Below the pieces are notes generated by a model. It saw only the letters and a list, made by a program, of their open reading frames with translations. It ran no database searches and was not told the origin of the DNA. A stretch of DNA of 64,000 bases, taken from positions 62,001 through 126,000 of the forward strand of contig NZ_JAMOZL010000011.1 of NCBI RefSeq assembly GCF_023667495.1. Reading direction: 5' to 3'. Numbering within the stretch: the first letter of the stretch is position 1; every line of letters starts with the position of its first letter. Shown one piece after another: positions 44,886 through 53,798 of this stretch. Source of the DNA: Dyadobacter sp. MSC1_007. Its GTDB lineage: Bacteria > Bacteroidota > Bacteroidia > Cytophagales > Spirosomataceae. Made by a program: the position numbers and the translations under genes.

Positions 44886-46336
44886 TTCAATGGTACCGTT
44901 TGAGTGAGGGATGCTGCGTATTGATAATAAATCTTGGGTATGTAAATCAGGTTGTCAGAGTTCGCGCGTTTGAACTCCCGACATTTCTCATCTGCCATTG
45001 CCTGGTAGGACGATGCTAGCTCCCGAAGTCTGGGATGGTCAGGGGCGATTCTGGCCGCCTGCCTAAAATTTTCGTTGGCTAGCTTATACTCTTCTTCAGT
45101 TACGGCTTTTAGCCCCTGATTTAAGAACTGCTCAAAAGATGCCGGTGGCTCCGGCGACGGCGGAGGAGTCGGTGTAGGAACCGGTTTGGATTCATTACTC
45201 TGGCTCCCCTGACCGCCTTTTTGTTGACCTAAACCTTGATTTTCGTCTTTCTCACCTTCGTTTCCTATATTTGGCGACACGGGCTCAGTCGTAGAAAATA
45301 TCTCACTAAACCTGGTTCCGATTTGAGGAGTTTGCCGGATCGTATCCCATATCAAGAGGCCAAAGAGCAACGCTATAATCCCGAGCAGCCACCACGGCAT
45401 CTTAGATCGCAGCGCTGGACGCATTGCAAAAAGCAACAATGCAGCCACCACGAGCACAAGAATTCCTGGTAGCTGAAACCTTAAAATCAGCAACCCCGCA
45501 AGCAGCAATAATAGCAGTAGCAGTAAAAGAGAAATTGCTTCTCCGAGCAGCGGCCACAGCCGTCTGGTAGCTCGCTCCTTCCGCACTTGTGACTCAGTAT
45601 TCCCTCGATTAACAACTGACGGTACTTCCGGCTTCGGTTTCGATTCGAATTCTAATTCTGATTCTAATTCTGATTCTGATTCTGGTGGCGATACAGAGCC
45701 TATATGAGCCGGATCCCGAACTTCTTCAATCGTCTCTTCAACCTCAACTACATGATCAACCAGATAACCACATATGTGACCTTCAATTGTTCCAAATACC
45801 TCTGCTCCATTGGATTGATGCAAGGAGTGGACCAGCTTCGGGCTGAAAAGAAACGGTTCGTGCAGGTCTATTTGATAGCGTTTTGCGTCATCACCTTCGC
45901 GCACGACGAGGATGTTCCGGGAAAATTGGTTGTAGTTGATTTGCCGACTTACGCAACAATGCTTTTTGCAAAAGTCGGCGATAAGACTTTGGTAATCTGT
46001 TCGTCTGTCTGTGACAATGCCGTATGGATCGACGGTAATTTCAGATTCGTAAATCTGAATATCATAAAAATCACCTACATCTGTTGAGCGAGAAGCGTCG
46101 GCAGTCGGATAGCCCCAGTATTTACCTTTCAGCTTACCTTTCAAAAATGTGCGCCTGATTACATTCCGGGTGGTCCGTACTTTCCGCATTCGTTTCCCAC
46201 GGCTATCGGTATAACACTCTTCCTCAGTACGGATAACTTCCTCAGCATCAACTGTCAGCACAGTGAGATCCTCAGCCGGAATAATCCCGGCTAATTGTGC
46301 ATGCTCAAGGCTGGACAGTTGCTGACTCATATGCAT
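44876..46336 (-). CDS. Membrane protein with novel N-terminal domain, acidic linker and C-terminal TPR (DUF4407 operon)
   Basis: This 486-residue protein (484 if ATG 46330 is used) has an unrecognised N-terminal soluble domain of about 205 residues. An acidic Ser-Glu linker (218-232) is followed by three membrane helices at about 262-280, 288-306 and 313-331. A disordered Gly/Gln then Pro-rich stretch (355-398) precedes a TPR-like tail (402-450, GLKAVTEEEYKLANENFRQAARIAPDHPRL). It starts immediately after the stop of the preceding gene (TAAATG). The topology suggests a cytoplasmic head and a periplasmic TPR arm that could reach the outer-membrane partner. That is inference. Confidence 0.72.
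   Translation of the reverse strand: MHMSQQLSSLEHAQLAGIIPAEDLTVLTVDAEEVIRTEEECYTDSRGKRMRKVRTTRNVIRRTFLKGKLKGKYWGYPTADASRSTDVGDFYDIQIYESEITVDPYGIVTDRRTDYQSLIADFCKKHCCVSRQINYNQFSRNILVVREGDDAKRYQIDLHEPFLFSPKLVHSLHQSNGAEVFGTIEGHICGYLVDHVVEVEETIEEVRDPAHIGSVSPPESESELESELEFESKPKPEVPSVVNRGNTESQVRKERATRRLWPLLGEAISLLLLLLLLLLAGLLILRFQLPGILVLVVAALLLFAMRPALRSKMPWWLLGIIALLFGLLIWDTIRQTPQIGTRFSEIFSTTEPVSPNIGNEGEKDENQGLGQQKGGQGSQSNESKPVPTPTPPPSPEPPASFEQFLNQGLKAVTEEEYKLANENFRQAARIAPDHPRLRELASSYQAMADEKCREFKRANSDNLIYIPKIYYQYAASLTQTVPLKCD
45642..45684 (-). repeat. In-frame hexanucleotide microsatellite encoding the Ser-Glu linker
   Basis: Seven copies of a 6-base unit (RATTCT on the + strand) encode alternating Ser-Glu. 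Gain or loss of a unit changes linker length by two residues without a frameshift. Confidence 0.7.
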
Positions 46337-47410
46337 TTAGCTTTTCCCTGGTTGAGAAATCGAAGGATATAGTGAATCCAGAAGCGCTTTCTGCGGTTCA
46401 ATCGGTCTTTCGTCTTTTTTCCTGACCGTCCTGAAAGGCGGGTCCAGCCAGTCCTCGAATTTTTCAAATGCAGTTTCTTCGGTCGCAGTGAACAGCTCAT
46501 GATACAAGTTTGCAGCCAAATGCCTGTCGGAGGTTTCGATGGATTGAATTACCGGCACAAGAGCATGTTTCAACGTTGAATTATAGCTAGCAAGACGCTC
46601 ATTCATAATGCGTTCGTAGTGTATCTTGAACTCACTGTAAGCTTCGGTCACGATCTGACTTTCGAGCTCCTTTTTTTGGAGGTAAAACCTTTTATGGTTT
46701 CGAACATTATACTTTTCGTAAACCGGGTAAAAGAAAAGCGCCCATATTGAAACCACAATAAGCCAGTAGAATGCATTTGAACTTGCCAATATCCTTACTC
46801 TTTGAACGAAGAAATTGCTGGATTCAAGTAGTGAAGAAACAATGCGCCGCTCAGATTCCATTTTGCTTGTCAGTTCTTTGACGTTAACATCACCGGCAGC
46901 AGTGGCATTCGCCGAACCGGCCAACGCTTCGCTGAGGTATTTGTTTTTGTACTCTTCTATGGGGTGATCCGTGTAGCGGGACAACACCAAAACGCCAATT
47001 GGCTGGGCTATACTTGTCGCGATCAGAACAATAAAGAATATCCTGATTGTGAATGCTCCAATTAACGTGTACTTCTGCTGATCGGAAGGCTGGTCTTTTC
47101 TGTTTTCAAAAATCAGGGGTGTAATCGTATAAAGAAGTAATACATAAAGATTACCGATTACGACGGCAATAAATAATGCGAGAAAAAACTCAACCAACGC
47201 TGGCAAATCGAATGCATACTCAAAAAATGCAAAGCTGCTTATAAAACAGACCACACCAATAATCACAACAACCAGGCTGATATTGGTAAAGCGCTTCTGA
47301 ACTACCCGCGACGACTCCTTGATAATGTACCTATCGTCCCCGGACAATACCCAGAGGTGCTGCAATGCCAATTCCGCTCGCAAACGGTATCGATCAGGCA
47401 GTTTGAACAT
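46337..47410 (-). CDS. Divergent DUF4407-like membrane protein (second paralogue in operon)
   Basis: This 357-residue protein starts with a soluble segment LQHLWVLSGDDRYIIKES that parallels the start of the preceding DUF4407 protein (FWRCAGADKYLLERA). Four membrane helices lie at about 45-65, 72-98, 122-145 and 210-232. The third carries IATSIAQPIG, matching IAITISKPVE of the neighbour. A coiled region lies between helices 3 and 4 and a second after helix 4. These shared marks make it a diverged DUF4407 relative. It overlaps the preceding gene by 17 bases. The function is unknown. Confidence 0.72.
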   Translation of the reverse strand: MFKLPDRYRLRAELALQHLWVLSGDDRYIIKESSRVVQKRFTNISLVVVIIGVVCFISSFAFFEYAFDLPALVEFFLALFIAVVIGNLYVLLLYTITPLIFENRKDQPSDQQKYTLIGAFTIRIFFIVLIATSIAQPIGVLVLSRYTDHPIEEYKNKYLSEALAGSANATAAGDVNVKELTSKMESERRIVSSLLESSNFFVQRVRILASSNAFYWLIVVSIWALFFYPVYEKYNVRNHKRFYLQKKELESQIVTEAYSEFKIHYERIMNERLASYNSTLKHALVPVIQSIETSDRHLAANLYHELFTATEETAFEKFEDWLDPPFRTVRKKDERPIEPQKALLDSLYPSISQPGKS

Positions 47411-48644
47411 AATCAGCTGGATTCTTATCTATTTTCTCTTTTTCCTGGTCTCTGTACTTTTCAATCGCGTAGCCCGAAAGCTCCCGTTGCACTTCAATAA
47501 TTTTCGCTTTTTCATACAGTACCTTTTCCGCCTGATGGTTAATAGTCAGGTGACGTTCCTGCCCGAGCTTATCTTTATAAAAATCATATCGTGTTTCAAT
47601 GCCATGCTCCGCTTTGATCAATTCATCGCGATTCTCAGATAAATAATCGTACGGCGTTTTGGTAAGCATTAATTTGAAAAAGATCGGGGTCAGCTCAATC
47701 GCCATGAAAAGCAATGTGATGAAGATCGTAATAGTCCAGCCAGCAATTTCATGAGCTTTTTGAATCCGAATTAACAGACCATCAAGGGTTGCCGCTTTCA
47801 GTTCTGCGTCTTTGATTCCTTCAAATTTCTGTTTTTCGAATTCCGCCTTTCTGAACACGACCTCTTTATATTCAGTCGTGCCTTTTAAATCCCTGATTTG
47901 CTTTTCAAGGATATTCGCCTGTCGCTCTAATTCGGCTGCACGAGGGCCATAGGCAGCACCATTTTCGTTTTTTCCAGTAATTTCTTTCGAGATTTCTTCT
48001 CTTAAATTACTGATAGCAATTTCTTTCTTATCAATATCCCCTTGAACCTTCCCAAGGTTCTTTTTTACTTCGGCCACCTTTTGCTCATAAAGGGCATTTG
48101 CTTCAATAACACCCTTTCTTTTCGCAATGTCCTGTTGTTCTTTTATCGCCAAGTCAATCTCGGTCTTGAACATTCTGATTTCAACGGGTTTGGAAATGGT
48201 GATCGCGATAATCATTCCCATGACAATTCTTGGAATGGCCCCTTTGAACTCATCCCAGGTTATTTTTTCAGTTCCATCACCCTTGCCTGTGCTGGTGACG
48301 ATAAACCGGTCGATATTGAAAATCATAAGTCCCCAAAGAACCCCGAATATGGCGGCTACAATGACAGTCGCTGTGTCTGTTCCAACATATTCAGAATTTT
48401 CAACGAGCGTCTTTGTCTTGTTCAAAACATCGGCGCTCTTGGGAGCGAAAATCGTATAGAAGGCGTAACCACCGGCGATGCCTGCGAGAACTCCGGTTGC
48501 CATAACGATGCCCCCCAGGCACAAATACTTAACCTGATCCGTATAGGTCGCTCTTTCGAGCAAGTACTTATCGGCTCCGGCACACCGCCAGAAAAAGCGC
48601 ATTAACCATCCTGGTTTTGGTAATTCGTAGTAGTCGCGGATCAT
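47394..48644 (-). CDS. DUF4407 domain-containing membrane protein
   Basis: This 416-residue protein has the DUF4407 layout: an N-terminal motif WRCAGADKYLLERATYTDQVKY, helices at about 40-62, 85-108 (ending IFNIDRFIVTS) and 134-153 (GMIIAITISKPVEIRMFK), then about 140 residues of charged coiled coil (ISNLREEISKEI; RAAELERQANILEKQIRDL). A fourth helix at about 300-325 (TIFITLLFMAIELTPIFFKLML) and a charged C-terminal tail follow. The long coiled coil between helices 3 and 4 suggests an extended stalk on one side of the inner membrane. The family has no assigned function. It lies 12 bases from the preceding gene and overlaps the next. Confidence 0.9.
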   Translation of the reverse strand: MIRDYYELPKPGWLMRFFWRCAGADKYLLERATYTDQVKYLCLGGIVMATGVLAGIAGGYAFYTIFAPKSADVLNKTKTLVENSEYVGTDTATVIVAAIFGVLWGLMIFNIDRFIVTSTGKGDGTEKITWDEFKGAIPRIVMGMIIAITISKPVEIRMFKTEIDLAIKEQQDIAKRKGVIEANALYEQKVAEVKKNLGKVQGDIDKKEIAISNLREEISKEITGKNENGAAYGPRAAELERQANILEKQIRDLKGTTEYKEVVFRKAEFEKQKFEGIKDAELKAATLDGLLIRIQKAHEIAGWTITIFITLLFMAIELTPIFFKLMLTKTPYDYLSENRDELIKAEHGIETRYDFYKDKLGQERHLTINHQAEKVLYEKAKIIEVQRELSGYAIEKYRDQEKEKIDKNPADYVQTA

Positions 48645-48656
48645 ATTAATTCGATT

Positions 48657-49097
48657 TTAGAGAAGGTTTTTATTTATTTTGACTGGTTGCGATTTTACGT
48701 TCAGTATGTTATTCAGCAGCATTACCGGTCGTATTCTAATTGATTTATTCTCTGCTAAAACTGAGACTTCAGGTGTTGCAATCGAATATTGAAATGATCG
48801 AACCGAAAGCGATTCGTTAAGAAAAAGGGCAGTCAGCGAATATGTTTGCTTTCTGTAAAATCCCTGGACGACTACATAATTTCCATGCGATTCGAGTCCG
48901 GGACTTCGGAGCACAATCGTTTTGTCCAAAATTTGCTCACCGGGTGCCATCTCAATCCATAGCGCATTCGTCCATGTACATCCCACTTTGCCGTTCGGTA
49001 ATCCCGTCCGGGAAAGCACAATGTTTTTATCCGACCGGAACAGCACTTTCATAAAGCGGATAGTGGCAGAAAACCAGAAATGTATTTTTGAAAACAT
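48657..49097 (-). CDS. Hypothetical protein of the DUF4407 operon
   Basis: This 146-residue protein is rich in beta strands by pattern (KNIVLSRTG; CTWTNALWIEMAPGEQ; YVVVQGFYRKQTYSLTALFL), with no signal peptide, membrane helix or named domain. Its position between the SH3 protein and DUF4407, with short gaps of 36 and 12 bases, supports it as a real operon member. The function is unknown. Confidence 0.65.
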   Translation of the reverse strand: MFSKIHFWFSATIRFMKVLFRSDKNIVLSRTGLPNGKVGCTWTNALWIEMAPGEQILDKTIVLRSPGLESHGNYVVVQGFYRKQTYSLTALFLNESLSVRSFQYSIATPEVSVLAENKSIRIRPVMLLNNILNVKSQPVKINKNLL

Positions 49098-49133
49098 AGC
49101 CTGTCTTTTATAATCGTCAAACTGAATTCTCTA

Positions 49134-49730
49134 CTATTGAACCAATTCCGAGAAAATAAAGCCAACAGAGCCAGAGTCAATGGTCTGAACCTTTATCCAG
49201 TCACCACTTTCACCCAATTTCATGAGCAAACTGCCGTATAAGACTTCCTGAATGATTTCCGATTTTGTCGTGGCGAACTCCCGAAGGTTAGCCTTAGCGG
49301 CTATCACCATAATTATCTGCGCATCCTCAGGAATTGTTACCCTGTAAGTTCCGCTCGTTTTAGGCTGTGGAGCCAAAAACTTACCAGGTGTCTGAATATC
49401 CTGCGAAAGCGCAGTGTGAACAGGCTGTTCTTTTTGTTTATAGCTATGCGATCGGCCTGACGTAGAAATAGGGGAACTCGCAGCGGGACGAGGCCTTGCA
49501 GTCCTGACGACACGTTTGGGTCTTGGCGCTATGAGCGTGTAACAAACCGCGCAGCTGCCACCGTTAACTGAGCAATTCTTGCAAGCGGAGCAATTGCTGC
49601 AAGCAGAGCAATAGGCGTTGCTTCCTGAACAACGACCTAATAAATGATGCAAATCAAGATCGAATCCCTTTGTATAGAACACAGAGGAAACAAACGATGC
49701 AAAAATTGGAATAAATAGAAGTTTTTTCAA
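49134..49730 (-). CDS. Secreted Cys-rich protein with C-terminal SH3-like domain (first gene of the DUF4407 operon)
   Basis: This 198-residue protein has a short leader. A Cys cluster follows with Cys at 34, 41, 44, 47, 50, 53, 60 and 63, that is, four consecutive CxxC steps. A basic, Pro/Ser-rich linker (about 70-125) leads to a bacterial SH3-like domain at about 140-198 (ANLREFATTKSEIIQEVLYGSLLMKLGESGDWIKVQ). SH3b domains often bind cell-wall peptides. The Cys cluster could bind metal or form a disulfide knob. It probably leads the operon. The 295 bases upstream hold no supported gene. Confidence 0.75.
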   Translation of the reverse strand: MKKLLFIPIFASFVSSVFYTKGFDLDLHHLLGRCSGSNAYCSACSNCSACKNCSVNGGSCAVCYTLIAPRPKRVVRTARPRPAASSPISTSGRSHSYKQKEQPVHTALSQDIQTPGKFLAPQPKTSGTYRVTIPEDAQIIMVIAAKANLREFATTKSEIIQEVLYGSLLMKLGESGDWIKVQTIDSGSVGFIFSELVQ

Positions 49731-50025
49731 AAGAGGAGGGTTGAATATAGAACCTAATTTAACACTTACCGATTGCCGTTCAGTAGATGTCCCGGCAGAA
49801 CTTATTTACCGGTTACCTCTTTGATTCTCAGAAGCGTAAAAACTACGTATTATCGTTATCAACCGCTCCTCGACCCAAAACAACCCGACAATTTCGGAAA
49901 CCGTCGCGGAGGTCGATATCCGGCAGTACTTTTCCCGTAACTATCTGTTGAAATGGGTCCTATCAGCTTGTTTGTGAATATTTCCGATTATAGTAACCAC
50001 GAGAACAATCTGAAAGGCCTTAAAC

Positions 50026-50865
50026 TTAAAGCAAAAAATCATTTACAATAGCAATGATTGCTTCGGGAGCATCCTCTTGAACCAAGTGACGGGACTCCGA
50101 AATAACATGCAATTCCGACTTTGGTATGCGTTGTGCAAGTTGCTTACCTTTCTCTAAGGGGATCCACGAATCCTGTTCGCCCCACAGAATGGTGACCGGA
50201 CAACGCACATCGCTATATTGAGACTCTATTTCATCCGTATATCGATCACTCATCTGGGCAATTTGCCGGTAAAAAGCAGCTTGCCCTTCTGCTCCCAGCC
50301 AAGGCTCCAGATATAATTGCATTTCCTGATCGGAAAGGGGGTTAAATACGGCTCCTCCTACATAGGCCCGTAGAATTGCTTCATGAATATAAGCCGGAAG
50401 ATTTGTAAACGTTTGTTCATGATCTTTGGCTGCCTGAACCAACTCAGAACCGGACGGGCTGATCGCCACAGGGTCAATTAAGGTTAAAGAGCGGTAATTA
50501 CAATTGTTAAGCAGATGAGCGCGTAAAGCAGTCGTACCGCCAAAGTCATGGGCAACCACATCCGGGAGATCAATCTGCCAATGATCCAGTAAGGCCGTGA
50601 AAAGCAGGTTTTGAATACCCAATGACACATCTTGCCCGGATCGTTTTTCAGATTTACCATAGCCTAAAAGATCAAAATAAAATACACGTCGGTGCCGTGC
50701 CAGATACGGCGCGATTTTTCTCCAAACGATGGAAGAAAAGGGCGTGCCGTGTAGCAACACTAGTGGCTCCCCATCTCCAAGGATACCATACCGGACCTGC
50801 TGCCCTTCAAATGAGAAGATGTTGGATAAATCCCAGCCCGAGGCACTTGTTTTGTAGATAGCCAT
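50026..50865 (-). CDS. Alpha/beta hydrolase with Asp nucleophile (epoxide hydrolase/haloalkane dehalogenase-like)
   Basis: This 279-residue protein has oxyanion segment LLHGTPFSS and nucleophile elbow VVAHDFGGTTAL. There Asp replaces Ser, as in epoxide hydrolases and haloalkane dehalogenases. The acid is near WGEQDSWIP, and the base is His in SRHLVQEDAPE near the C-terminus. The substrate cannot be decided from sequence. It is divergent from the YcaQ-like gene, 113 bases away. Confidence 0.88.
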   Translation of the reverse strand: MAIYKTSASGWDLSNIFSFEGQQVRYGILGDGEPLVLLHGTPFSSIVWRKIAPYLARHRRVFYFDLLGYGKSEKRSGQDVSLGIQNLLFTALLDHWQIDLPDVVAHDFGGTTALRAHLLNNCNYRSLTLIDPVAISPSGSELVQAAKDHEQTFTNLPAYIHEAILRAYVGGAVFNPLSDQEMQLYLEPWLGAEGQAAFYRQIAQMSDRYTDEIESQYSDVRCPVTILWGEQDSWIPLEKGKQLAQRIPKSELHVISESRHLVQEDAPEAIIAIVNDFLL

Positions 50866-50978
50866 AGTGTTTAGATTGTTTTTTTAGACTTTTGGAAAAA
50901 AGTATGCCTTCAATGACTTTTCCAGATAAGCTGTCCAAACGCGAAGACATAATTTCTTGATCCCGACCAAAACGCATT

Positions 50979-52166
50979 ATGGAATCTCTTACCCTAACCA
51001 TACCGCAGGTAAGGAAAATCATCCTGGAAGCAGCCGGACTTGCCCGTAAAGCGCAATTCGGGACCGGGATTGAAGCTGTTTATCGGGTCATCGACCATTT
51101 GGGGTTTGTGCAACTCGATACAAATTACGTGGTTGAGCGGGCGCATCACCACGTGATGGCTGCCCGTATCCCCGACTACCGAACAGAATGGTTGGCCGAA
51201 CTCTGCGAGGATGGAAGCATTTTCGAATATTTCACATCCGACGCCGGCTATCTTCCCATGCATGATTTCCGCTTTACGTTGCCGGTAAAAAATGCATTCA
51301 AAACGCAGCGTAAACCACTTACCCAGGCAGAGGCAAATCTGATGAAACAGATTCTCGACCGGGCCCAACGCGAGGAATCGCTCATGGTAGGTGATTTTGA
51401 AAACGACCGCGTAGAGGCGAGCTCCGGCTGGTGGGACTGGCGCCCTGCCAAAGTAGCGCTGGAAAGGCTTTACTTGGCCGGAGACCTGATGGTCACCCGC
51501 ACCCGCGCTTTCCAGAAAGTGTATGGACTTCCCGTGAACCTGGTGCCCACGGAAACGGATTTGACGATGCCTACGGATGAAGAATATGCGCGTTTCGTCA
51601 TCCGCCGTACGCTCGGGGCGCTGGGAGTTGCCTATACCAAAGAAATTGCATGGCGAGCCCGGTACGTGAAAGGAAATCTGGTTAAAAAGGAACTGGAAAA
51701 AATGGCGCGGGCGGGTGAGTTGAAAACGATTACGGTCGAAGGACTGAAAGGTCCGCTTTATATGCTGCCCGATCAGAAAGTCGATATAGACTTGTCAGGC
51801 GAGGTTTTTATCCTTTCGCCATTTGATATTTTGAATGTATTCCGTCACCGCCTGAAAGACTTTTTTGATTTCGATTACCAGATCGAATGCTTCGTGCCGG
51901 CACCCAAACGCAAGTATGGCTACTTTTCATTACCGATACTCGCCGACGACACTTTTATCGCAAGAATGGATGCGAAAGCAGACCGTAAAACGAAAGTTCT
52001 GATCGTTCACAACATTCATTTTGAGCCCGTGGATATCAGCGAAACCACAATCGAAAAGTTGATCCGCGCCCTGAATGCATTCATCCGGTTTAATCGATGT
52101 GACGATATCGTTTTCAAGAAATCCAACAACGACGCCTATCTGGAAACGATTAAGTCATCTATCTGA
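50979..52166 (+). CDS. YcaQ/AlkX-family winged-helix DNA glycosylase
   Basis: This 395-residue protein has the family's N-terminal winged helices and the QLD motif in LGFVQLDTNYVVERAHHHV (residues about 44-62). It then has WEY-like FEYFTSDAGYLPMHDFRF, GWWDWRPAKVALERLYLAGDLMV, and a C-terminal domain with LSPFDILNVFRHRL and YFSLPILADDTFIARMDAKADR. Characterised relatives remove alkylated or cross-linked bases from DNA, including interstrand crosslinks. It is a cytoplasmic repair enzyme with no repair neighbours. Confidence 0.9.
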   Translation: MESLTLTIPQVRKIILEAAGLARKAQFGTGIEAVYRVIDHLGFVQLDTNYVVERAHHHVMAARIPDYRTEWLAELCEDGSIFEYFTSDAGYLPMHDFRFTLPVKNAFKTQRKPLTQAEANLMKQILDRAQREESLMVGDFENDRVEASSGWWDWRPAKVALERLYLAGDLMVTRTRAFQKVYGLPVNLVPTETDLTMPTDEEYARFVIRRTLGALGVAYTKEIAWRARYVKGNLVKKELEKMARAGELKTITVEGLKGPLYMLPDQKVDIDLSGEVFILSPFDILNVFRHRLKDFFDFDYQIECFVPAPKRKYGYFSLPILADDTFIARMDAKADRKTKVLIVHNIHFEPVDISETTIEKLIRALNAFIRFNRCDDIVFKKSNNDAYLETIKSSI

Positions 52167-52171
52167 TAAGT

Positions 52172-52603
52172 CTAAAGGTTACTTGGGTCAAATTCCACGA
52201 TCCATTCGATACCATATTTGTCCCTGAACATTCCGGCGTAGGTACCCCAGGGACTGTCACCCATCGGCCCTTCAACATCTCCTCCTGCTGATAGTCCGTT
52301 GAAAAGTTTCTCTGCTTCTTCACGGCTTTCCGCGCTGATTGATATTTTTGACCTGTTTTCGTTTTCATTTACCGGCCCCATAAATTCCGGAACGTCATTG
52401 GCTATCAACACATTGTGTTTTCCAATAGGCAAAACGATCGTCATTATTTTATCCGCCTCATTTTCTGGTATCGGAAATTCCTCGCTTGCCAGGTCTTTGA
52501 AACGAATGATCTTTGTAAAATCTCCGCCAAAAACTGATTTGTAAAAAGTGAATGCTTCCTCAGCATTTCCATTGAAATTGATCCAGGGATTAATTGCTCT
52601 CAT
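52172..52603 (-). CDS. VOC-family protein, PhnB/YdfO type
   Basis: The start at 52603 (MRAINPWINFNGNAEEAFTFYKSVFGGDF) gives 143 residues. An upstream alternative start adds ten poor residues. It has IMTIVLPIGKHNVLIANDVPEF, SISAESREEAEKLFNGLSAGG and a C-terminal DKYGIEWIVEF, the layout of the 3-demethylubiquinone methyltransferase-like VOC group, whose members mostly have unknown substrates. It is convergent with the YcaQ-like gene, 5 bases apart. Confidence 0.9.
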   Translation of the reverse strand: MRAINPWINFNGNAEEAFTFYKSVFGGDFTKIIRFKDLASEEFPIPENEADKIMTIVLPIGKHNVLIANDVPEFMGPVNENENRSKISISAESREEAEKLFNGLSAGGDVEGPMGDSPWGTYAGMFRDKYGIEWIVEFDPSNL

Positions 52604-52859
52604 AGTTTGTATATTAATTTGTTTGATTTCCAAGTAAGCTTTTCCGCCTACACCTCATAACAGAGAAAGACAAGTACTTTTGTTTTTTAGCCATGATAAG
52701 GCAGAATTTACGCCCCCCTTTTCCAAAACAACCCCAGGTTTCTAAAAAACAACCAAGAGTAGCGTCAAAACAACTAATAGTAGCGGCATTTTTGCCCCTT
52801 CTGCCGAATGCTCCAAATACCTTTGCAGCATTCAAAATCAAAACAAAAACCGCAGAATA

Positions 52860-53781
52860 ATGGAAACAAACATGATTGGCAGCAAAATTACCCAGGCCCG
52901 GAAAGAGATTAATATGTCCCAGGCGCAACTTGCACAGCAACTATTTATAAGCCCGCAAGCCGTTGGTAAATGGGAACGCGGTGAGTCGGTACCCGATATC
53001 CTGACTGTTACCAGACTTGCCGAAATTTTGGGTGTCGACCTCAACTATTTTTCAGAAAACTTCCAGTCGGTAGGTTCCGAAATGGCATTAAGTGACACTT
53101 TGAATAAGGAAGCTTCTGGTAATTCGGCCAACTCCTCCGCACGTCAGGTGCCTATAAACCTTACTGCCGTCGATCTGCAAGGGAATGACTTCGCTGGCGT
53201 TGTTTTACATCACGGCAAATTCAAAGCGAGCGCCTTGCGTGGGGCCAATTTTTCCGGTGCCGACCTGACCGGCAGCCAGTTTCAGGCTATCGACGCACGG
53301 GAGGCAAATTTTGACGGCGCGAACCTGACGGAATGTAATTTCTCCGCCACCGACCTTACCAATGCCACTTTCCGTAAGTCCGTCCTGACAGGCACTACCC
53401 TGGAAATGTCAGGACAAGGCGCAAAGTTTATCGATGCGAACTTAATGAATGCCCAGTTCACGAAGGCCGACCTTCGAAAGACAATCTTTGAAAACTGCGC
53501 GTTTGACGGTGTCGATTTTAATCGCTGCGATTTGCGGGGATTATCATTTGATGGCCAGACGTTCCAAGGTGTCAGATTCGACAAGTCGGCACTGAATGAC
53601 GTTTCGTTCCGAGGAGCAACGCTCCGAAACGTGTCGTTCACATTACCTTTTTTCGGTAACAAACAAGTCATACATGGCCATGAAAACCATTTGCTTCGAC
53701 GGCGCGACGATGGACAAACTCACGTACGCCGCGCTCAAAGGCATGGGTGTTATCGATCTATCAAACGTTACAACTATTTAA
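52860..53781 (+). pseudogene. XRE-pentapeptide-repeat regulator with 3' frameshift
   Basis: An N-terminal Cro/C1-type helix-turn-helix (residues about 5-62, GSKITQARKEINMSQAQLAQQ; WERGESVPDILTVTRLAEILG) is followed by about 32 pentapeptide-like steps (FSGADLTGS, FDGANLTECNFSATDLTNATF) forming a right-handed beta helix. After NVSFTLPFFG the frame fails. The expected ending continues in the +1 frame as NKSYMAMKTICFDGATMDKLTYAALKGMG, with a stop at 53781. The shift lies next to the six-T run at 53648-53653. Without correction the frame runs on to 53804 through unrelated sequence. HTH-plus-pentapeptide proteins are common in Bacteroidota, mostly with unknown targets. It may be intact if the base is an assembly error. 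Confidence 0.8.
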
Positions 53782-53798
53782 GAGTCCGCGCCGTCCCC

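Noticed and set aside
42894..49730. Zorya- or TolQR-type motor operon
   Set aside because: No MotA/TolQ or OmpA-like peptidoglycan-binding signature and no helicase or nuclease were seen; only the general idea of a membrane complex with a coiled stalk is shared.
53596..53781. Separate small gene at the end of the pentapeptide gene
   Set aside because: It is the frameshifted C-terminal part of the same protein, not an independent gene.
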